Source: Coriobacteriia bacterium (lineage in GTDB: Bacteria > Actinomycetota > Coriobacteriia > Anaerosomatales > SLCP01). Taken from it: DNA of 10,864 nt. The notes below the pieces were generated by a model that saw nothing but the letters and a program-made list of their open reading frames with translations, had not been told where the DNA came from and did no database searches. Positions 7,667-10,864 of this stretch are shown piece after piece; positions within the stretch are counted from its first letter, which is position 1; every line of letters begins with the position of its first letter. Made by a program: the position numbers and the translations under genes. The stretch covers positions 1-10,864 of the forward strand of contig SKKZ01000043.1 of the NCBI GenBank assembly GCA_007123455.1, read 5' to 3'.

Positions 7667-7685
7667 GCCTGCTGAAAGAGCAGGC
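7667..7685 (+). terminator. Hairpin after the YyaL-type gene, possible terminator
   Basis: GCCTGCT (7667-7673) and AGCAGGC (7679-7685) form a perfect 7-base stem closed by a GAAAG loop, 22 bases beyond the stop codon. No T-run follows. It separates the four-gene run from the AT-rich promoter region of the peroxiredoxin gene. Confidence 0.45.
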
Positions 7686-7697
7686 ATAAGCGCCGGC

Positions 7698-7740
7698 AAT
7701 TCCCAGAATCATTATGAAATATGGAATTCTCGGGTATATC
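7698..7740 (+). promoter_or_regulatory. AT-rich promoter/operator region of the peroxiredoxin gene
   Basis: This stretch is AT-rich against its surroundings. TTATGA (7712-7717) lies 17 bases before TATATC (7735-7740), a possible -35/-10 pair giving a leader of about 50 bases. AATTCC (7698-7703) and GGAATT (7723-7728) are a perfect inverted repeat flanking the -35. A second imperfect repeat pairs CCCAGAAT (7702-7709) with ATTCT (7726-7730) plus GGG (7732-7734) across one bulged base. A peroxide- or metal-responsive regulator would fit the downstream gene, but no known Fur or PerR box is matched. Confidence 0.45.
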
Positions 7741-7798
7741 GCCACTGGAAGCAGAAGCGGTGGCGTGGTCGCCGCCGCACGGGACGGAAGGAGATCGC

Positions 7799-8509
7799 AT
7801 GCCGAAGCCAGGCGAAGGATGCGTGACTCCGGCAAAAGGTGTCACCGCGCCTGTCGGGGAAGACACGGGTGCGCCCGAGGCGGCGCCGGAGACGAAGAAG
7901 GAGATGCCAGTGGATGTGATGATCGGTCGACCCGCACCAGACTTCGAGGCCAATGCGCTCGTCGGTATGGATTTCAAGCAGATCAAGCTTTCGGACTACC
8001 GGGGCAAGTGGGTCGTGCTCTGCTTCTATCCGGGTGACTTCACATTCGTTTGACCGACCGAACTCTCGGCGGTCGCCGTGAAATATCCCGAGCTGCAGGA
8101 ACTCGGCGTCGAGGTCATGGCCGCAAGTGTCGACTCCCACTTCAGCCACCGCGTGTGGCAGGAGACCGAACTGAGCAAGATGGTCGACGGCGGAGTTCCC
8201 TACCCGATTCTCTCCGACCCGGGCGGGTCCATCGGGCGCGCCTACGGCGTGTACGATCCCGTCGCGCTCGTCAACATACGCGGGCGCTTCATCATCGACC
8301 CCGAAGGCATCATCCAGGCCATGGAGGTACTCTCACCTCCGGTCGGACGCAATCCCGCGGAGCTGATCCGCCAGATCAAGGCCTACCAGCACCACCAGAA
8401 GACCGGTGAAGTGATGCCGAGCGGCTGGCAGCCCGGCAAGCCGACACTCACCCCCGGCCCCGAACTGGTCGGACACGTGTGGGAGCACTGGAGCGTGGAC
8501 GACGACTGA
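7799..8509 (+). CDS. prxU: Selenocysteine-containing peroxiredoxin (PrxU type), UGA at 8051-8053 read as Sec
   Basis: Peroxiredoxins reduce hydrogen peroxide and organic hydroperoxides through a peroxidatic Cys in PxxxTxxC. Here the frame reads PGDFTFV, then TGA at 8051-8053, then PTELSAVAV with no shift. The TGA replaces exactly that Cys (residue 85, or 48 from the shorter start), with Pro78 and Thr82 intact. The C-terminal half is typical AhpC/Prx1: SVDSHFSH, YPILSDPGGSIGRAYGV, Arg161, RGRFIIDPEGII, PVGRNPAELI. The usual resolving Cys in GEVCP is Met206 (GEVMPSGW) and no Cys follows the UGA; the remaining cysteines are Cys8 and Cys75. A SECIS-like hairpin follows the UGA. ATG 7799 has AAGGAG 5 bases upstream. 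GTG 7910 has an equally good AAGGAG 6 bases upstream and would give a family-typical N-terminus, so the start is uncertain. Automatic calling would split this into two fragments. A pseudogene or a sequencing error (TGC to TGA) is the main alternative. Confidence 0.87.
8051..8082 (+). promoter_or_regulatory. Putative bacterial SECIS element directing Sec insertion at UGA 8051
   Basis: Two overlapping folds are visible. In the first, CGGC (8067-8070) pairs with GCCG (8075-8078) around a GGTC loop (8071-8074), extended past one T/T mismatch by CT/AG pairs at 8064-8065 and 8080-8081. Its apical loop is 18-21 bases after the UGA and starts with G, within the spacing and loop-G rule described for bacterial SECIS elements; the E. 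coli fdhF loop also contains GGUC. In the second, GACCG (8052-8056) pairs with CGGTC (8070-8074) and CCGA (8058-8061) with TCGG (8066-8069), leaving one bulged A. SelB recognition favours the first fold; this is inference. Confidence 0.6.
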
Positions 8510-8511
8510 GC

Positions 8512-8549
8512 GGCGCCGCGGGGCTACCACCGAGTGGCCCCGCGCCGCC
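8512..8549 (+). terminator. Strong GC hairpin after the peroxiredoxin gene
   Basis: CGCGGGGC (8517-8524) pairs perfectly with GCCCCGCG (8537-8544). Beyond one C/C mismatch four more pairs form (8512-8515 with 8546-8549), and within the loop up to three more. The hairpin starts 3 bases after the peroxiredoxin stop codon. It is very stable and well placed as a terminator, though it is followed by a mixed pyrimidine stretch rather than a T-run. Confidence 0.6.
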
Positions 8550-8567
8550 CGCACGTCCTGTCTCGGT

Positions 8568-8573
8568 TACACT
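8568..8573 (+). promoter_or_regulatory. Candidate -10 element (TACACT) for a leaderless cls transcript
   Basis: TACACT fits the TANNNT -10 pattern and ends 6 bases before the A of the cls start codon at 8580, so transcription would begin at or next to the ATG. No Shine-Dalgarno sequence is present upstream. No convincing -35 is visible. Confidence 0.4.
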
Positions 8574-8579
8574 CTCGAC

Positions 8580-10016
8580 ATGCTCACGCAGCTGATCACG
8601 CCCGTCATCATCGTGTACGTCATCGTTGTGGTCGTCATCCTCATCTACGAGGACCGCGATCCTTCTACCACCCTTGCCTGGTTACTCGTACTGCTCTTCC
8701 TGCCGGTGGTCGGCATCCCGCTCTACTTCTTCTTCGGGCGTGTGTGGCCATGGAAGCGCCATCGTGCACGTGTTGACGCGCTCAACGCCCAAGAGGCCCA
8801 CCAGGTGCTACCCGCCGTCTACGCGGCGCATCAGCTGTGGTCCAACGAGCGCCGCGCGTGCTACGACGGGACCGATGTCGCCAAGATAATCACGCTGATC
8901 GAGCGGCAGAGCGATGGACACCCGTTACCCGCCGAGTCGGTCGAGATCTTCACCTCCGGTGCGGAGAAGTTCGATCATCTGATCGCCGACCTGGAGGCTG
9001 CCACCGACCACATCCATCTGCAGTACTTCATCTGGGAGCGAGACGAGCTCACCGCGCGCGTCACCGAAGTGCTGCTGCGCAAGGTTGCCGAGGGCGTGGC
9101 GGTGCGGGTCATGTATGACTTCGTGGGCTCGATCACCTACCGGAAGGACGAGCTCAACGCACTCAAGCGGGCAGGCGCTCAGGTAGAGGCCGACCTTACG
9201 AAGGTCAACGAACTCAACTACCGTAACCACTTCAAGATCGCCGTGATCGACGGGTTGGTCGGCTACACCGGCGGCATGAATATGGGACAGGAGTATATCG
9301 ACGGCGGCTCGCGCTTCGAGGTATGGCGCGACACGCATATGCGTGTGACCGGTCCGTTCGTAGCCGAGCTTCAGCGGTTGTTCGTGGGGCGTTGGCTCCA
9401 GAACCGCAAGGAGAGCTTGTGGTCCGAGCGCTACTTCCCGGTCAGGCAGCTTGCCGACCCTTCCTCGGCTATCATGCTTCAGCTCGTGCATTCAAGCGTC
9501 GGAGACGAGTGGGAGGCGGTCAAGCAGACGTTCCTGCATGCGGTGACGAGCGCCGACTGCTCGGTGCGCATCCAGTCCCCGTACTTCGTGCCCGACCAGT
9601 CGTTCTACGATGCGCTGCTCACCGCCGGTCTCGCCGGTGTCGACGTGCGCTTCATGATGACCGGCGTTCCCGACAAGCGCATCCCGTTCTGGGCTGCCCA
9701 GACCTACATCCCGCGGGTGGTCGCCTCGGGGGTGCGCTTCTACCAGTACACCGCCGGGTTCTTCCATGCCAAGGCGCTTGCGGTGGACTCGACCTTCTGC
9801 GCGATCGGCACTGCGAATATCGATGTCCGCTCGTTCAGCCTTCACGACGAGTTGGCGGTCTTCATCTATGACGAGGAGATCACCCGTCAGGTCGAGTGCC
9901 ACTTCGAGGCGGACCGGGCGTATTGCAGGGAGATCACGGCTGAAGAACTGGAGGAGAACGGACGTCTCATACGCTTCCGCAACTCGGTCATGAGGCTTGC
10001 GTCACGCGCGCTCTGA
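8580..10016 (+). CDS. cls: Cardiolipin synthase, phospholipase D superfamily
   Basis: The enzyme joins two phosphatidylglycerol molecules into cardiolipin and glycerol at the cytoplasmic membrane. The 478-residue product has two N-terminal membrane segments (about residues 5-23 and 31-52) in a PLDc_N module (DRDPSTTLAWLLVLLFLPVV, then GIPLYFFFGR), then two catalytic HKD motifs. The first has His217, Lys219 and Asp224 in NHFKIAVIDGLVGYTGGMN; the second has His396, Lys398 and Asp403 in FFHAKALAVDSTFCAIGTAN. Family landmarks QYFIWERDE, SPYFVPD and DVRSFSLHDE are also present. Length is normal and nothing essential is missing. The start has no ribosome binding site, and a TACACT box sits just upstream, so it may be translated from a leaderless mRNA. 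It is separated from the peroxiredoxin gene by a strong hairpin and is probably its own transcription unit. Confidence 0.95.
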   Translation: MLTQLITPVIIVYVIVVVVILIYEDRDPSTTLAWLLVLLFLPVVGIPLYFFFGRVWPWKRHRARVDALNAQEAHQVLPAVYAAHQLWSNERRACYDGTDVAKIITLIERQSDGHPLPAESVEIFTSGAEKFDHLIADLEAATDHIHLQYFIWERDELTARVTEVLLRKVAEGVAVRVMYDFVGSITYRKDELNALKRAGAQVEADLTKVNELNYRNHFKIAVIDGLVGYTGGMNMGQEYIDGGSRFEVWRDTHMRVTGPFVAELQRLFVGRWLQNRKESLWSERYFPVRQLADPSSAIMLQLVHSSVGDEWEAVKQTFLHAVTSADCSVRIQSPYFVPDQSFYDALLTAGLAGVDVRFMMTGVPDKRIPFWAAQTYIPRVVASGVRFYQYTAGFFHAKALAVDSTFCAIGTANIDVRSFSLHDELAVFIYDEEITRQVECHFEADRAYCREITAEELEENGRLIRFRNSVMRLASRAL

Positions 10017-10032
10017 GATTTCTTGCCCTCCT

Positions 10033-10067
10033 GTGACCGGCGACACGAAACGCGGTCTTGCGGTCAC
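10033..10067 (+). terminator. Possible terminator or regulatory hairpin after cls
   Basis: GTGACCG (10033-10039) is a perfect inverted repeat of CGGTCAC (10061-10067), with a 21-base loop. A second CGGTC at 10053-10057 can pair with GACCG (10035-10039) instead, giving an alternative, tighter stem. It begins 17 bases after the cls stop. No T-run follows. Confidence 0.35.
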
Positions 10068-10075
10068 CGATACAC

Positions 10076-10118
10076 TGTTCAGAGATACCGGCATGCGGTA
10101 TAAGGGCGCTGGTCGCCC
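10076..10118 (+). promoter_or_regulatory. Putative promoter, operator palindrome and leader hairpin for the secreted repeat protein
   Basis: TGTTCA (10076-10081) lies 17 bases before TATAAG (10099-10104), a possible -35/-10 pair. Between and overlapping them is a perfect inverted repeat, ATACCG (10085-10090) with CGGTAT (10096-10101), five bases apart. Occupancy would cover the -10. Further down GGGCG (10104-10108) pairs with CGCCC (10114-10118), a small hairpin directly abutting the ribosome binding site that starts at 10119. Confidence 0.42.
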
Positions 10119-10134
10119 GGGGGAGGACGAGATT

Positions 10135-10864
10135 ATGCGCAGGATCATCGCACTCATGACACTCATCGCGCTGGTGGCCGCTCTGGCGGTCCCGGCGCTC
10201 GCGTTTGCCAAGGGCGGCCCGCCGGCCGGTAAGGGGCCCGGCTTCACGCCCCCCGGGCAGGCGAAGAAAGCAGTGCCTCCGGTAGAGGCGAGTGTCGCCG
10301 AGGAACCCGCTGCCGAGCCTGTCGACGAGACGCCGGCACATCCGTCCGCCGTCGGCCTCGGTAAGGCTGCCGAGAAGGCATCCCCGAAGGCAGCCGAGGC
10401 GATCGAGAAGGCCGCCGCGAAGGCCGGGGCCGAAGACGACGACGGAATCGAGAGCGCGTCGGTCGGCACGATGGAGGAGACCGGCACACCCGATCCCGAG
10501 AACGGTGAGGATCCCGAGAACGGTGAGGATCCCGAAAACGGTGAGGAAGCCGACGAACCTTCCGAGATGGGCAAGCAGCGCGGCATCGCCAACGCTCTCT
10601 CTCGCATCCAGGCCAATATCGCTCGCGCCGAGGCCAGGGTAGAGGCCGGTCAGAAGTCGCACGTGCCTCACGGGCTGCTGAAGGTACTCTCGAAGTTCCT
10701 CAGCTGGCTTGGCATCGACGACGGAGACTCATCCGATCCCGGTGACAACGGCTCGGACGAAACGACCGCGACTCCCGATCCGGTCAACGGTGAGAACGGC
10801 TCCGACGAGGGGACCGGCACACCCGATCCCGATAACGGTTCAGAGGAAGACACACTAACCATCG
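10135..10864 (+). CDS. Secreted acidic repeat-bearing protein of unknown function (partial, runs off right edge)
   Basis: The frame is open from ATG 10135 to the end of the window (243 residues visible). GGGGGAGG (10119-10126) lies 8 bases upstream. The N-terminus MRRIIALMTLIALVAALAVP followed by ALAFAKGG is a good Sec signal peptide, cleaved near AFA or ALA at residues 23-25; there is no lipobox. A Gly/Pro/Lys-rich segment follows, then an Ala/Lys/Glu helix-like region (residues 75-100), then three tandem DPENGE units. Next comes a conserved-looking helical core at about 148-194 (ANALSRIQANIARAEARVEA, later LLKVLSKFLSWLG). An acidic Asp/Gly/Asn/Ser/Thr-rich tail then repeats the theme TPDPxNG. 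No Cys is seen. Composition suggests an extracellular or wall-associated protein with low-complexity linkers; calcium binding by the acidic repeats is possible but unsupported. I recognise no family. Confidence 0.8.
   Translation, partial: MRRIIALMTLIALVAALAVPALAFAKGGPPAGKGPGFTPPGQAKKAVPPVEASVAEEPAAEPVDETPAHPSAVGLGKAAEKASPKAAEAIEKAAAKAGAEDDDGIESASVGTMEETGTPDPENGEDPENGEDPENGEEADEPSEMGKQRGIANALSRIQANIARAEARVEAGQKSHVPHGLLKVLSKFLSWLGIDDGDSSDPGDNGSDETTATPDPVNGENGSDEGTGTPDPDNGSEEDTLTI
10480..10839 (+). repeat. Dispersed 27-base direct repeat encoding TGTPDPxNG
   Basis: Positions 10480-10506 and 10813-10839 are identical apart from one base (GAG against GAT), encoding TGTPDPENG and TGTPDPDNG. A more diverged copy (ATPDPVNG) lies around 10770-10794. 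The copies bracket the helical core of the secreted protein. Confidence 0.8.
10492..10545 (+). repeat. Three tandem 18-base repeats encoding DPENGE
   Basis: Units at 10492-10509, 10510-10527 and 10528-10545 each encode DPENGE; units one and two are identical in DNA and unit three differs by one silent base. The near identity at DNA level points to recent duplication by slippage. Confidence 0.9.

Noticed and set aside
7721..8053. Peroxiredoxin as a short 110-codon gene followed by a separate gene from 8078
   Set aside because: The two pieces are in the same frame and join at the catalytic residue; the second piece has no ribosome site and begins mid-domain. A nonsense-mutated pseudogene remains possible but is less likely than Sec.
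10492..10545. Short tandem repeats considered as a CRISPR-like array
   Set aside because: Units are directly adjacent with no spacers and keep the reading frame.
9988..10671. Minus-strand open frame of 227 codons opposite the secreted protein
   Set aside because: Shadow of the repeat-bearing plus-strand gene; the tandem repeats and signal peptide make sense only on the plus strand.

Overview
The window is high-GC bacterial DNA, densely packed with genes. The high GC, lipoproteins with classical lipoboxes, Shine-Dalgarno sites such as GGAGG, and an apparent selenocysteine codon suggest an actinobacterial lineage that uses selenocysteine, possibly Coriobacteriia-like. No rRNA or other taxonomic marker is present, so this is an inference.

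Layout from left to right: (1) the last 23 codons of an unknown gene; (2) a Fic-domain protein with its own inhibitory motif and a C-terminal winged helix, behind an AT-rich promoter that carries an inverted repeat over the -10; (3) a small lipoprotein gene on the minus strand, convergent with fic; (4) a 117-base divergent intergenic region with nested inverted repeats, then a plus-strand DUF6941-like beta-rich protein; (5) a likely transcription unit of four genes: a membrane protein with a degenerate NERD domain, a DUF3221/YobA-like lipoprotein, a BCCT (betaine/choline/carnitine) transporter, and a YyaL/SPATA20-type thioredoxin-domain protein; (6) a peroxiredoxin whose peroxidatic cysteine codon is an in-frame UGA; (7) a cardiolipin synthase with two intact HKD motifs and a possibly leaderless start; (8) a secreted, acidic, repeat-bearing protein that runs off the right edge.

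The most notable feature is the peroxiredoxin at 7799-8509. Read naively it is two adjacent open frames, but the TGA at 8051-8053 sits exactly where the active-site Cys belongs in the PxxxTxxC motif. The frame continues without a shift into a full AhpC/Prx1-like C-terminal half. A hairpin with a GGUC apical loop starts shortly after the UGA, which fits a bacterial SECIS element. The protein also lacks the usual C-terminal resolving cysteine. I read it as a selenocysteine peroxiredoxin (PrxU type).

The genes share themes of envelope and stress physiology (osmolyte uptake, peroxide removal, cardiolipin synthesis, lipoproteins), but apart from the four-gene run nothing in the sequence proves that they act together. 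No tRNA, rRNA, CRISPR array, insertion sequence or origin was seen.
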